Source: Pelagirhabdus alkalitolerans (GTDB lineage: Bacteria > Bacillota > Bacilli > Bacillales > Amphibacillaceae). Taken from it: a stretch of DNA of 64,000 nt. The stretch is taken from NCBI RefSeq assembly GCF_900096905.1, contig NZ_FMYI01000010.1, forward strand, positions 1 to 64,000, written 5' to 3'. Of the stretch, positions 42,560 through 52,519 are shown one piece after another. Both the position numbers and the translations under genes were made by a program. The number at the start of each line of letters is the position of its first letter. Position 1 is the stretch's first letter. The notes beneath the pieces were generated by a model. That model ran no database searches, had not been told where the DNA came from, and saw only the letters and a program-made list of their open reading frames with translations.

Positions 42560-42901
42560 TTATCCCTCCTTCTTTTCTGATACAGCCACCGTAATGTGAC
42601 TTGTTCTTTTATTAATTGCACTAGCACTACCTTGTGCACGAGGGCGGAAACGTTTAAGTGTTACGCCTTCGTCTACGTATGCTTCAGATACGTAAAGGTT
42701 GTCTACATCCATATCATAATTGTGTTCTGCATTTGCAATAGCAGAATTTAATACTTTTTCTACTACTGGGCTTGCACCACGTTGTGTGTGTTTTAAAATT
42801 GCAATTGCTTCTCCAACATTTTTGCCTCGAATTAAATCAACGACTAAACGAACTTTACGAGGAGCAATTCTAACAGTTTTTGCAACAGATTTAGCTTGCA
42901 T
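42560..42901 (-). CDS. rplV: 50S ribosomal protein L22
   Basis: 113 residues. ATG 42901 (MQAKSVAKTVRIAPRKVR) after AGGAGG. The FRPRAQGSASAINKRTSHIT signature marks the loop that lines the exit tunnel and contributes to macrolide sensitivity. Confidence 0.97.
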   Translation of the reverse strand: MQAKSVAKTVRIAPRKVRLVVDLIRGKNVGEAIAILKHTQRGASPVVEKVLNSAIANAEHNYDMDVDNLYVSEAYVDEGVTLKRFRPRAQGSASAINKRTSHITVAVSEKKEG

Positions 42902-42921
42902 CAAGAGTGCCTCCTCTCCTA

Positions 42922-43200
42922 TTAACGATTTGTTTTCTTGTCGTCGCCCGAGTGCCCTTTGAAAGTGCGCGTCGGTGCGAATTCACCTAGTTTGTGTCCA
43001 ACCATGTCCTCTGTTACATAAACCGGAACATGTTTACGTCCATCATAAACTGCGATTGTATGCCCTACAAAGTTAGGGAAAATAGTAGAACGACGTGACC
43101 AAGATTTAATAACTTGCTTTTTGTCTGTCCCATTTAATTCTTCAACCTTTTTCATTAAATGGTCATCTACGAAAGGTCCCTTTTTTAAACTACGACCCAT
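42922..43200 (-). CDS. rpsS: 30S ribosomal protein S19
   Basis: 92 residues. MGRSLKKGPFVDDHLMKKVE start and the signature VGHKLGEFAPTRTFKGHSGD. Located in the 30S head with S13. Confidence 0.97.
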   Translation of the reverse strand: MGRSLKKGPFVDDHLMKKVEELNGTDKKQVIKSWSRRSTIFPNFVGHTIAVYDGRKHVPVYVTEDMVGHKLGEFAPTRTFKGHSGDDKKTNR

Positions 43201-43260
43201 ACATAAACCTCCCTTCGTGATTGTCAGACGGGTTATGATGCCCGTCGTTCAACCCCGTTG

Positions 43261-44091
43261 TTATTTTTTACGCTTACGTACGATATATTTATCTGATGGT
43301 TTGTTACGCTTACGCGTAATTTTACCAAGTGTTGGTTTGCCCCATGGTGACATTGGTGATTTACGACCGATTGGTGCGCGTCCTTCACCACCACCGTGTG
43401 GGTGATCGTTAGGGTTCATAACAGAACCACGTACAGTTGGGCGAATGCCTTTCCAACGTGAACGACCTGCTTTACCGACACGAATTAATTCATTTTCTAA
43501 GTTACCTACTTGACCTACAGTAGCACGGCAAGTACTTAACACTAAACGCACTTCGCCTGAAGCCAATCGAACAAGTGAATACTTGCCTTCACGACCTAAG
43601 ATTTGTGCTTGAGAACCTGCTGAACGAGCTAACTGTCCACCGCGGCCTGGTTTCAATTCAATGTTATGAATGATTGTACCGACTGGGATATCACCAAGTT
43701 CTAATGCATTTCCTAATTTAATATCTGCTTCTTTTCCAGAAACAATTTCCTGTCCTACTTTAATGCCTTTAGGCGCTAGAATATAACGCTTTTCACCATC
43801 TGCATAGTGAATAAGAGCAATGTTAGCAGTACGGTTTGGATCATACTCGATTGTAGCAACGCGACCTGGTATTCCATCTTTGTCACGTCTGAAATCGATG
43901 ACACGGTAATGGCGCTTATGTCCACCGCCATGATGACGAACTGTTAATTTACCTTGGTTATTACGACCGCCACGTTTTGATAATGGTTGTAGAAGTGATC
44001 TCTCAGGTGTCTGCGTTGTGATTTCACTAAAGTCAGAACCTGACATATGACGTCTACCATTCGTGGTTGCTTTATACTTTTTAATCGCCAT
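43261..44091 (-). CDS. rplB: 50S ribosomal protein L2
   Basis: 276 residues. MAIKKYKATTNGRRHMSG start and the catalytic-core signature RGSVMNPNDHPHGGGEGRAP with the conserved His. Needed for subunit joining and peptidyl transfer. Confidence 0.98.
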   Translation of the reverse strand: MAIKKYKATTNGRRHMSGSDFSEITTQTPERSLLQPLSKRGGRNNQGKLTVRHHGGGHKRHYRVIDFRRDKDGIPGRVATIEYDPNRTANIALIHYADGEKRYILAPKGIKVGQEIVSGKEADIKLGNALELGDIPVGTIIHNIELKPGRGGQLARSAGSQAQILGREGKYSLVRLASGEVRLVLSTCRATVGQVGNLENELIRVGKAGRSRWKGIRPTVRGSVMNPNDHPHGGGEGRAPIGRKSPMSPWGKPTLGKITRKRNKPSDKYIVRKRKK

Positions 44092-44117
44092 CTTTTTCCC
44101 TCCTTTTTAAAATTCTT

Positions 44118-44411
44118 TTATTCTACACTCTCAAAGAAGTCTAGTTCTTTACTGTCTTCTGATAATTGAACGATAGCTTTTTTACGATCTGGACGGTAAC
44201 CGCTATGACGACCCATACGCTTGAGTTTACCTTTTACAGTTGAAGTGTTAACATTAACAACTTTTACATCAAAGATCGTTTGAACTGCATTTTTAATTTC
44301 AGTTTTGTTCGCATCTTTTGATACTTCAAACGTATACTTTTTGTCAACCATTTGGTCGGCAGAGTGTTCCGTAATAATCGGGCGCTTAATAATATCACGT
44401 GGATCTTTCAT
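44118..44411 (-). CDS. rplW: 50S ribosomal protein L23
   Basis: 97 residues. RDIIKRPIITEHSADQM start, KTEIKNAVQTIFDVKVVNVN. Docking site for trigger factor and SRP at the exit tunnel. It overlaps the rplD stop by one base. Confidence 0.97.
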   Translation of the reverse strand: MKDPRDIIKRPIITEHSADQMVDKKYTFEVSKDANKTEIKNAVQTIFDVKVVNVNTSTVKGKLKRMGRHSGYRPDRKKAIVQLSEDSKELDFFESVE

Positions 44412-45034
44412 TATGCAAGCACCTCCCCTGCTTTTTCAGCTGCATCTTTAGTAATGATGAGCTTGTCATGAGTAAGTAAATCAAGTACGTTGATTTGGCT
44501 TACTGGTAATACTTTCGTGTTTTCTAAGTTATTTGCACTTTTAGCAATCACTTCATCTTTTTCAGCTGTAACGATTAATGCTTTTTCATTAACGTTTAAA
44601 GCATCAAGTACATTGATAACCTCTTTTGTTTTAGGTTGGTCAATAGCTAAACCTTCTAATACAACTAACTGATCTTCTTTTACTTTAGAAGAAAGCGCTG
44701 ATTGAAGTGCTAAACGACGAACCTTTTTCGGTAATTTATAGCTGTAGCTACGCGGTGTTGGACCGAATACAACGCCACCGCCTACCCATTGTGGTGAACG
44801 AGTTGAACCTTGACGGGCACGACCAGTACCTTTTTGGCGCCATGGTTTACGACCTCCGCCACGTACTTCTGAACGGTTTTTAACAGCGTGTGTACCTTGA
44901 CGGCGTGATGCTTGTTGCATAACTACTGCGTCATGTAACACGTGTTCGTTTGGCTCGATACCAAACACGACATCGTTTAATTCTAAATCTCCTACTTGAG
45001 ATCCACTTTGGTTAAATAGTGCTACTTTAGGCAT
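44411..45034 (-). CDS. rplD: 50S ribosomal protein L4
   Basis: 207 residues. The long tunnel loop, with VRGGGRKPWRQKGTGRARQG and SPQWVGGGVVFGPTPRSY, is intact, so no macrolide-resistance change is apparent. Start ATG 45034 follows GGAGG. Confidence 0.97.
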   Translation of the reverse strand: MPKVALFNQSGSQVGDLELNDVVFGIEPNEHVLHDAVVMQQASRRQGTHAVKNRSEVRGGGRKPWRQKGTGRARQGSTRSPQWVGGGVVFGPTPRSYSYKLPKKVRRLALQSALSSKVKEDQLVVLEGLAIDQPKTKEVINVLDALNVNEKALIVTAEKDEVIAKSANNLENTKVLPVSQINVLDLLTHDKLIITKDAAEKAGEVLA

Positions 45035-45060
45035 GACATATCCTCCCTTCGAGTTAAAAT

Positions 45061-45690
45061 TTAGTTAGCCTTGATGGCACCTGTGACTTTAACATATGAT
45101 TTCTTAGAACCCGGAACGTTACCTTTGATTAAAAGCAAGTTGCGCTCTGCATCAACTTTAACGACTTCTAAGTTCTGAATAGTTTTCGTTTCGCTACCCA
45201 TTTGACCTGGTAACTTTTTGCCTTTCATAACGCGCATTGGTTCCATTGGCCCCATTGAGCCTGAACCTCTGTGGTAATGTGAACCGTGGCTCATTGGTCC
45301 GCGAGATTGATTATGTCGCTTAATTGAACCTTGGAACCCTTTACCTTTTGATGTACCAGTTACATCAATTACGTCTCCAGCTTGGAATACCTCCACACTT
45401 AACTCTTGACCTACTTCATAATCGTCAAGGTTAACGTTACGGAATTCACGAATGTAGCGCTTAGGGTTAGTGCTCGCTTTTGCAGCATGCCCTTTCGCTG
45501 GTTTGTTTGCGTTGTTTGCTTTTTGATCTGCAAACCCAACTTGAATAGCTTCATAGCCGTCGTTTTCTAATGTTCTTTTTTGTAGAACCACGTTTGGTTC
45601 AGCTTGAACAACTGTTACAGGGATTAATTCGCCTGATTCTGTAAAAATCTGTGTCATGCCGACTTTACGACCTAAGATTCCTTTCGTCAT
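45061..45690 (-). CDS. rplC: 50S ribosomal protein L3
   Basis: 209 residues. MTKGILGRKVGMTQIF start, the KGKGFQGSIKRHNQSRGPM signature, and GSMGPMEPMRVMKGKKLPGQ reaching towards the peptidyl-transferase centre. Confidence 0.97.
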   Translation of the reverse strand: MTKGILGRKVGMTQIFTESGELIPVTVVQAEPNVVLQKRTLENDGYEAIQVGFADQKANNANKPAKGHAAKASTNPKRYIREFRNVNLDDYEVGQELSVEVFQAGDVIDVTGTSKGKGFQGSIKRHNQSRGPMSHGSHYHRGSGSMGPMEPMRVMKGKKLPGQMGSETKTIQNLEVVKVDAERNLLLIKGNVPGSKKSYVKVTGAIKAN

Positions 45691-45718
45691 CCGTTACACC
45701 TCCTAGTAATTTCAAAAA

Positions 45719-46027
45719 TTATAGTTTAATTTCAATATCTACACCTGATGGTAAATCAAGACGCATTAGCGCATCAACTGTTTGTGGTGTAGGACTTACG
45801 ATATCAATAAGACGCTTATGTGTACGCATTTCAAACTGCTCACGTGCATCTTTATATTTGTGTACCGCACGCAATACTGTATAAACTGATCTTTCAGTCG
45901 GTAATGGGATTGGACCCGATACACCTGCTCCTGAACGTTTTGCAGTACTTACGATTTTTTCAGCTGATTGATCTAAAATACGGTGATCATACGCCTTCAA
46001 ACGAATTCTGATTTTTTCTTTTGCCAT
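45719..46027 (-). CDS. rpsJ: 30S ribosomal protein S10 (NusE)
   Basis: 102 residues. ATG 46027 (MAKEKIRIRLKAYDHRILDQ) after AAGGAGGG; the open frame upstream is leader. Also acts as NusE with NusB in antitermination. First gene of the S10-spc-alpha block. Confidence 0.97.
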   Translation of the reverse strand: MAKEKIRIRLKAYDHRILDQSAEKIVSTAKRSGAGVSGPIPLPTERSVYTVLRAVHKYKDAREQFEMRTHKRLIDIVSPTPQTVDALMRLDLPSGVDIEIKL

Positions 46028-46191
46028 TGTTTTCCCTCCTTCTCGCCCATTTTTATAATAGACATTCTCCGCGGAAATTTCTTTAGCCACCTCGCCCATG
46101 GCAAAGGCGCCGGGTGTGCCAACAACCTTCCGCATCATCGCCTTAAATGACCAACATTTCATATTATATATAAATGAACGCTAGAATGCAA
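46028..46191 (-). promoter_or_regulatory. S10 operon promoter and leader
   Basis: TTGCAT (46191-46186), 17 bases, TATAAT (46168-46163). The leader is about 130 bases and contains GC-rich complementary segments (GGCACACCCGGCGCC, GCCATGGGCGAGGTGGC), so it is probably structured; what controls it is unknown. Confidence 0.78.
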
Positions 46192-46251
46192 GGCATATCA
46201 ACAAAAACATAAAAATTTTTTAGAGATTTTTGGTGTGGCGCTTACATTTTT

Positions 46252-46277
46252 TAAGTTATGAGTTTTTGTACCGATAA
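46252..46277 (+). promoter_or_regulatory. Sigma-D-like promoter of the chemoreceptor operon
   Basis: TAAG (46252-46255), 14 bases, ACCGATAA (46270-46277); the sigma-D consensus is TAAA-N15-GCCGATAT. Chemotaxis genes are the normal sigma-D targets in Bacillus, which supports the match. Confidence 0.6.
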
Positions 46278-46311
46278 ACCCTTGGTAAGTACATTTTAGG
46301 GGGGGACATAT

Positions 46312-48021
46312 ATGACGTCTTTTAATTTTTTGAGAAGACAATCGATTGGTAAGCAATACGGGGTTGTCTTTTCGATCGTCATGTTATTTTTTATTTCGTC
46401 TGTCATCGCAACTTATTTTCTATTAGATCAAACGAGCGATGCAGTAGCAGAAACTGAGAGCACCAACGACATTGTTGTTGAAGTGAATCAGTTAATGAGT
46501 ATTTATCAGGAAAAATATGCTTTTATTCCTGAATACATTATCGATGAAGATGAAGGAAGGTTATTGGATTATTTAGCATTGAGCTCAGAATTCACTGAAC
46601 AAGCAAAACGTGTTCGGGAATTACTCACTGTGGATGATCACATCGATACCGTCCATCACATTATTGATAACAATCATCGCTTAGATGAATATTATTTTAG
46701 TGATGTTGTGCCAAACGTTCAGCAAATCAATACTGACATTTTCACATCTCTACAACAAGATGTAAGTGAACTTAGAGATGAAACATTGAACCAGGGAGAT
46801 ATTCTCATCAATGGTGCAACAACAACAAACCGACGTTCTATTGAAGGCGCACAACAATTTATTAATACAACTGTTGGGACGTTGATCGGTTCAATTGTGA
46901 TCTCGCTTATTCTATCCATTCTTCTAGTCTTTTGGATTAGTCGCCGCATTCGGCTACAACTGGGTGAAGTGGTGGCAACTTCAGACCACATTGCAAACGG
47001 GCAATTAGATACAGACGATTTATCATCAGATGCGAGTTTAGAAATTTACTCTTTATCGAATTCGATCAATCGAATGAAAACGAATTTGAAAGACATACTT
47101 GGGGAAGTAAGCCATGTAGCAGACACCGTTTCAAATCAAGGACAAACATTTGTGACGATTTCAAATGATGTTGCATCTGGAAGCGAACAAGTTGCTTCTA
47201 CTATAGAAGAATTAGCAAATGGTGCAACAAGCCAAGCAGATGAAGCAAGTGCTATATCTGAAAAAACAAAAGACTTTAATGAAAGAATTCAATCAGCACA
47301 AGCAAACAGTAATGAACTCGTTCATACATCAGAGAGTGTACTTCAAACGTCTGATGACGGTTATGAAAAGATGAATCACTCATTACAACAAATGAACACC
47401 ATCACTAAGACAGTGGAGGAATCTGTTGAAAATATTTCACGTCTAGAAAAAGACACACAAGAGATTGGCAAGTTTGTTGAAATCATCACTGGTATTGCAG
47501 AGCAAACAAACTTACTTGCCCTAAATGCTTCAATTGAAGCTGCTAGAGCTGGAGAATCTGGAAAAGGATTCGCCGTTGTTGCTGAAGAAGTAAGGAAGCT
47601 TGCAGAAGAAGTACATCAAGCGTCTGATTCTATTACATCGATTGTTCAACAAATTCAATCGAATACAAACACAATGGTTAAAGACCTAGAAATTAGTTTT
47701 GAAGAAGTGAATAAAGGACGTGATCAAATGGACGCGTCAAGTCAACAATTCGATACCATTCGTCAAAACATCCATTCAATGTCAGAAAAAATTGATAGTA
47801 TCTCAAGTGTGATTGATCACTTTGAGAAAGCGAGCGCTGATATTAATCAATCTGTAGAAAATATCGCTGCCATTTCAGAAGAATCCGCTGCAGGGGCAGA
47901 AGAAATCTCCGCATCGGCAATTGAGCAAAAAGAAACGATCGGTAAAGTATCATCTGGAGCTCATGAATTACAAACATCAATCGAAAAAATTGAAGGATTA
48001 ATGAAGCGATTTTCATTATAG
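46312..48021 (+). CDS. Methyl-accepting chemotaxis protein
   Basis: 569 residues. Helix 1 (about 17-38), an extracellular all-helical sensor (about 39-188), helix 2 (about 189-210), HAMP (about 211-263) and a signalling domain (about 275-565) with the invariant tip EQTNLLALNASIEAARAGE. It controls CheA through adaptor proteins. Methylation helices with ASGSEQVASTIEELA and SEESAAGAEEISASAIEQKE lie on either side. The gene is followed 12 bases later by a sugar-binding lipoprotein, which may present the ligand to the sensor. Seven G form the ribosome site. Confidence 0.95.
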   Translation: MTSFNFLRRQSIGKQYGVVFSIVMLFFISSVIATYFLLDQTSDAVAETESTNDIVVEVNQLMSIYQEKYAFIPEYIIDEDEGRLLDYLALSSEFTEQAKRVRELLTVDDHIDTVHHIIDNNHRLDEYYFSDVVPNVQQINTDIFTSLQQDVSELRDETLNQGDILINGATTTNRRSIEGAQQFINTTVGTLIGSIVISLILSILLVFWISRRIRLQLGEVVATSDHIANGQLDTDDLSSDASLEIYSLSNSINRMKTNLKDILGEVSHVADTVSNQGQTFVTISNDVASGSEQVASTIEELANGATSQADEASAISEKTKDFNERIQSAQANSNELVHTSESVLQTSDDGYEKMNHSLQQMNTITKTVEESVENISRLEKDTQEIGKFVEIITGIAEQTNLLALNASIEAARAGESGKGFAVVAEEVRKLAEEVHQASDSITSIVQQIQSNTNTMVKDLEISFEEVNKGRDQMDASSQQFDTIRQNIHSMSEKIDSISSVIDHFEKASADINQSVENIAAISEESAAGAEEISASAIEQKETIGKVSSGAHELQTSIEKIEGLMKRFSL

Positions 48022-48033
48022 AGGAGGATCACA

Positions 48034-49065
48034 TTGAGACGATTAATTAAACTGACGGCCTTAACCGTTATATCTATAATCATTCTAATCGGTTGCCAAG
48101 ATACTGAAGAAACCTCAAATGAGGATAACTTAGATAAGCTGCAAGCAAACCAAGAACAACCGTATGTTGGTTTTGCTATGGATACCTTGCAAGATGAACG
48201 GTGGTACCGTGATAAGGAAAACTTTGAAACAGAAATTTTAGAACAGGGTGGTAATGTCAAAACACTTGCCGCAAATGGTAGCCAAGAGGTTCAAAACGAA
48301 CAAGTCAGATTATTACTTGAAGAAGGCATCGACGTTTTAGTTTTAATTCCAGCTAACTCAGAAGAAGCAAGTGATGTTGTGGAAATGGCACATGCCGAAG
48401 ATGTACCGGTGATTAGTTATGATCAACTTGTGATGCATGCGGAAGTGGATTATTATGTATCCTTTGATAATGTGCGTGTGGGAGAGTTAAAGGCTGAAGC
48501 TATCCTAGATATTGTTAATGAAGGACAATTCGCTTATGTCGGTGGTGCTGAACAAGATAATAATTCACATTTATTAAGAGAAGGAGCAATGAATATTTTA
48601 CAACCTTATATTGATGATGGGGATATAGAATTAGTCTATGATGAATTTACAGAAGATTGGTCACCCGACGCAGCCCAAGAGAATATCGAAGCACTTTTAG
48701 AAGAAACGGATTTAGATGCAGTGGTTGCAGCCAACGATGGTACTGCTGGTGGTGCAATAAATGCACTAGGTGATCAAGCTTTTGACGTGCCAGTTAGTGG
48801 ACAAGATGCTGAATTAGAGGCGATCAGACGAATTATAGAAGGCACTCAAACAATGACCGTTTATAAATCTTTAGAAGCTATCGCAGAGCGTTCTGCTCAT
48901 GTTGCTATGCAACTGGCGAATAATGAAACGGTAGAAACAGATACAAGTGTTAATAACGAAGCAATTGATGTTCCGGCTATTTTGCTTGAACCAATACCAG
49001 TAGATAGCAGTAATTATGAAGATACTGTTATTGAAGAAGGACATATTGATGAATCCGATTTGTAA
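48034..49065 (+). CDS. Sugar-binding lipoprotein (XylF/RbsB-like)
   Basis: 343 residues. Lipoprotein signal with lipobox LIGC (Cys21), then a type-1 periplasmic-binding domain (about 42-335; VGFAMDTLQDERWYRDKENF, LIPANSEEAS, VAANDGTAGGA, VSGQDAE), closest in style to xylose-binding XylF. No ABC permease or ATPase adjoins, so it probably acts as a chemotaxis ligand-binding partner for the receptor encoded just upstream rather than in uptake. TTG start behind GAGGAGG. Acidic throughout, as in halophile extracellular proteins. Confidence 0.85.
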   Translation: MRRLIKLTALTVISIIILIGCQDTEETSNEDNLDKLQANQEQPYVGFAMDTLQDERWYRDKENFETEILEQGGNVKTLAANGSQEVQNEQVRLLLEEGIDVLVLIPANSEEASDVVEMAHAEDVPVISYDQLVMHAEVDYYVSFDNVRVGELKAEAILDIVNEGQFAYVGGAEQDNNSHLLREGAMNILQPYIDDGDIELVYDEFTEDWSPDAAQENIEALLEETDLDAVVAANDGTAGGAINALGDQAFDVPVSGQDAELEAIRRIIEGTQTMTVYKSLEAIAERSAHVAMQLANNETVETDTSVNNEAIDVPAILLEPIPVDSSNYEDTVIEEGHIDESDL

Positions 49066-49081
49066 ATGAATCGATATAAAG

Positions 49082-49123
49082 AAAAAGCTTCTGAGGATCA
49101 TTAGGATCCTCAGAAGCTTTTTT
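49082..49123. terminator. Bidirectional terminator between lipoprotein gene and tuf
   Basis: Eighteen-base perfect arms, AAAAAGCTTCTGAGGATC (49082-49099) and its inverse (49105-49122), five-base loop, T runs on both strands. Serves the convergent lipoprotein gene and tuf. Confidence 0.95.
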
Positions 49124-49132
49124 ATATCGCAA

Positions 49133-50323
49133 TTATTTTTCAATAGTTGCTACGACGCCTGCACCTACAGTACGTCCACCTTCACGGATTGAGAATTTAG
49201 TACCTTCTTCAATCGCGATTGGTGAAATTAATTCAACAGTCATTTCAACGTTATCTCCAGGCATAACCATTTCTACGCCTTCTGGAAGTCTGATAACACC
49301 AGTTACGTCAGTTGTACGGAAGTAGAACTGAGGACGGTAGTTATCGAAGAATGGCGTGTGACGGCCACCTTCATCTTTAGATAGTACATAAACTTCTGCT
49401 TGGAAGTTCGTATGTGGCGTGATTGTACCCGGCTTAGCAAGTACTTGACCACGGTTGATGTCTTCACGAGATACACCACGTAAAAGTGCACCAATGTTGT
49501 CACCAGCTTCTGCATAATCAAGAAGCTTACGGAACATTTCAACACCTGTTACAGTTGTTTTGCTTGGTTCTTCAGCAAGACCGATGATATCAACTTCATC
49601 CCCAACTTTAACAACACCACGCTCAACACGTCCTGTTGCTACAGTACCACGACCAGTGATTGAGAATACGTCCTCAACTGGCATCATGAATGGTTTTTCA
49701 GTATCACGGTCTGGACGAGGGATATACTCATCAGTTGCTTCCATTAATTCAAGAATAGCATTTACATAAGTCTCGTCACCTTCAAGAGCTTTAAGTGCAG
49801 AACCTTTGATTACTGGTACGTCATCACCTGGGAAGTCGTACTCAGATAGTAGGTCACGTACTTCCATCTCTACTAATTCAAGAAGCTCTTCGTCGTCTAC
49901 CATGTCACATTTGTTTAGGAATACAACAATTGCTGGTACACCAACTTGGCGTGAAAGTAGGATGTGCTCACGAGTTTGTGGCATTGGACCATCAGCTGCA
50001 GATACAACTAAGATCGCACCATCCATTTGCGCAGCACCTGTAATCATGTTTTTAACATAGTCAGCGTGTCCTGGGCAGTCAACGTGTGCATAGTGACGGT
50101 TTGCAGTTTCATACTCAACGTGTGCAGTTGAGATTGTGATACCACGTTCACGTTCTTCTGGCGCACCATCGATTTGATCGTAAGCCATTGCAGTACCACT
50201 TCCATCAGCGTTGTGAAGTACAGTAGTGATTGCAGCAGTTAAAGTAGTTTTACCATGGTCAACGTGTCCAATTGTACCAATGTTAACATGGTCTTTTGAG
50301 CGGTCGAATTTTTCTTTTGACAT
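49133..50323 (-). CDS. tuf: Elongation factor Tu
   Basis: 396 residues, three domains. GTPase motifs GHVDHGKTT (P-loop), DCPGHADY and NKCD; the effector region RGITISTAHVEYE. Carries aminoacyl-tRNA to the ribosome. It has its own promoter after fusA and a strong terminator. Confidence 0.98.
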   Translation of the reverse strand: MSKEKFDRSKDHVNIGTIGHVDHGKTTLTAAITTVLHNADGSGTAMAYDQIDGAPEERERGITISTAHVEYETANRHYAHVDCPGHADYVKNMITGAAQMDGAILVVSAADGPMPQTREHILLSRQVGVPAIVVFLNKCDMVDDEELLELVEMEVRDLLSEYDFPGDDVPVIKGSALKALEGDETYVNAILELMEATDEYIPRPDRDTEKPFMMPVEDVFSITGRGTVATGRVERGVVKVGDEVDIIGLAEEPSKTTVTGVEMFRKLLDYAEAGDNIGALLRGVSREDINRGQVLAKPGTITPHTNFQAEVYVLSKDEGGRHTPFFDNYRPQFYFRTTDVTGVIRLPEGVEMVMPGDNVEMTVELISPIAIEEGTKFSIREGGRTVGAGVVATIEK

Positions 50324-50411
50324 TCTATATTTCCTCCTTTAGATATATGAAAGTTATTTTATGACAAGCATTGCCCGCTTAGTTAGTGGCCTAACCAAGC
50401 TTACAATACAA

Positions 50412-50440
50412 GTTATACTTTAATTTTAGAAAAAAATCAA
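50412..50440 (-). promoter_or_regulatory. Promoter of tuf
   Basis: TTGATT (50440-50435), 17 bases, TATAAC (50417-50412), right after the fusA stop. It allows tuf to be made beyond str-operon read-through. Confidence 0.6.
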
Positions 50441-52519
50441 TTATTCACCGACATTTTTCTTAACAATTTCTTCAGAAATACTCTTAGGTACTTCTTCATA
50501 GTGGTCAAATGTCATTGTGTATGCACCACGACCTTGCGTATTTGAACGCAATGCTGTTGCATAACCGAACATTTCAGAAAGTGGAACGAACGCATTAACA
50601 ACCTGAGCTGGTCCACGTGCTTCCATACCTTCTACACGACCACGACGTGATGTAACATCACCCATGATATCACCCATATATTCTTCTGGGATGACAATTT
50701 CTACTTTCATCATTGGTTCAAGTAGAACTGGGCTACATTTGTTCTTTGCATTTTTAAGTGCCATTGACGCTGCAACCTTAAATGCTGTCTCATTCGAGTC
50801 AACATCGTGGTAGCTACCATCATAAAGTGTTGCTTTAACATCGATTAATGGGTAACCTGCAACGACACCGTTTTGCATCGATTCTTTAATACCTTGTTCA
50901 ACTGAAGGGATGTATTCACGTGGAACAACACCACCGACAATTTTATTAACGAATTCAAAGCCAGCACCTTCTTCGTTTGGCTCAAATTTAACCCAAACAT
51001 GACCGTACTGTCCGCGTCCACCTGATTGTCGAACGAATTTACCTTCAACTTCAGCAGACCCGCGGAATGTTTCACGGTAAGATACTTGTGGAGCACCTAC
51101 GTTAGCATCAACTTTAAATTCACGTCTTAGACGGTCAACAATGATATCAAGGTGAAGTTCACCCATACCAGAGATAATTGTTTGACCTGTTTCAACGTTT
51201 GTTTCAGTCTTGAATGTTGGATCTTCCTCAGCTAGTTTACCTAAAGCAACTGACATTTTATCTTGGTCAGCTTTTGACTTAGGTTCAATCGCTACCGAAA
51301 TAACGGGCTCTGGGAATTCCATTGATTCTAAGATAACAAGGCTCTTCTCATCACATAATGTATCACCAGTACCTGTGTCTTTAAGACCAACACCACCAGC
51401 AATATCACCTGCGAATACTTCAGAAACTTCTTCACGAGAGTTCGCGTGCATCTTGAGGATACGTCCTACACGTTCACGCTTATCTTTCGTTGAGTTTTTG
51501 ACGTATGAACCTGATTTCAACGTACCAGAGTAAACTCGGAAGAAAGTAAGTTTCCCAACGAATGGGTCAGTTGCAACTTTAAAGGCTAATGCAGAGAATG
51601 GCTCATTATCATCAGCTTTACGTACAACTTCTTCTTCTGTTTGTGGAACGTGACCCTCGATTGGAGGGATATCAATTGGTGAAGGTAAGTAATCAACGAC
51701 ACCGTCGATTAGTAACTGAACACCTTTGTTTTTAAATGCTGAACCACAGAATACTGGGTAAAATTCTACACTTAGTGTAGCAGTACGAACCGCAGTACGT
51801 AATTCTTCATTTGAAATCTCTTCACCTTCTAAGTAGCGCATCATTAGATCTTCGTCTAATTCTGCTACTGACTCTACAAGACCAGCGCGTAATTCATCAG
51901 CTTTGTCTTTATACTCATCAGGAATCTCTGTTGCGTTGGCACGAGTACCAAGGTCATCCTCATAGAAGTAAGCTTTCATTTCAAGCAAGTCAATAATACC
52001 TTCAAAATCATCTTCAGCACCAATTGGGTATTGAACTGGGTGAGCATTCGCTCCAAGACGATCAGTCAACGTGCCGACTGAGTACATGAAGTCTGCACCC
52101 ACTTTATCCATTTTGTTAACGAAGACAATACGTGGTACACCGTATGTTGTAGCTTGACGCCATACAGTTTCTGTTTGTGGTTCTACACCAGATTGTGCAT
52201 CTAATACAGTAACCGCGCCATCTAATACACGTAACGAACGTTCAACTTCAACTGTGAAGTCTACGTGTCCGGGTGTATCGATAATGTTAATACGATGACC
52301 TTTCCATTCAGCCGTTGTCGCAGCAGACGTGATGGTAATACCACGCTCTTGCTCCTGATCCATCCAGTCCATTTGTGATGCACCTTCGTGCGTCTCACCT
52401 AATTTGTGGATACGACCTGTATAGAAAAGGATACGTTCAGTAGCCGTCGTTTTACCAGCATCAATGTGTGCCATGATACCGATATTACGTGTTTTCTCCA
52501 AGGAGAACTCTCTAGGCAT
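50441..52519 (-). CDS. fusA: Elongation factor G
   Basis: 692 residues, five domains. GTPase motifs AHIDAGKTT, DTPGHVDF and NKMD; domain IV has GGVVPREYIPSVEQG. Drives translocation and, with RRF, ribosome recycling. The 177-base gap before it contains a short hairpin (GGGCAAT...ATTGCC, about 52593-52625) but no gene. Confidence 0.98.
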   Translation of the reverse strand: MPREFSLEKTRNIGIMAHIDAGKTTATERILFYTGRIHKLGETHEGASQMDWMDQEQERGITITSAATTAEWKGHRINIIDTPGHVDFTVEVERSLRVLDGAVTVLDAQSGVEPQTETVWRQATTYGVPRIVFVNKMDKVGADFMYSVGTLTDRLGANAHPVQYPIGAEDDFEGIIDLLEMKAYFYEDDLGTRANATEIPDEYKDKADELRAGLVESVAELDEDLMMRYLEGEEISNEELRTAVRTATLSVEFYPVFCGSAFKNKGVQLLIDGVVDYLPSPIDIPPIEGHVPQTEEEVVRKADDNEPFSALAFKVATDPFVGKLTFFRVYSGTLKSGSYVKNSTKDKRERVGRILKMHANSREEVSEVFAGDIAGGVGLKDTGTGDTLCDEKSLVILESMEFPEPVISVAIEPKSKADQDKMSVALGKLAEEDPTFKTETNVETGQTIISGMGELHLDIIVDRLRREFKVDANVGAPQVSYRETFRGSAEVEGKFVRQSGGRGQYGHVWVKFEPNEEGAGFEFVNKIVGGVVPREYIPSVEQGIKESMQNGVVAGYPLIDVKATLYDGSYHDVDSNETAFKVAASMALKNAKNKCSPVLLEPMMKVEIVIPEEYMGDIMGDVTSRRGRVEGMEARGPAQVVNAFVPLSEMFGYATALRSNTQGRGAYTMTFDHYEEVPKSISEEIVKKNVGE

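Noticed and set aside
45719..46162. Longer rpsJ reading with 45 extra residues
   Set aside because: The extension includes the S10 leader and starts at the promoter; the ATG at 46027 has the ribosome site and the family length.
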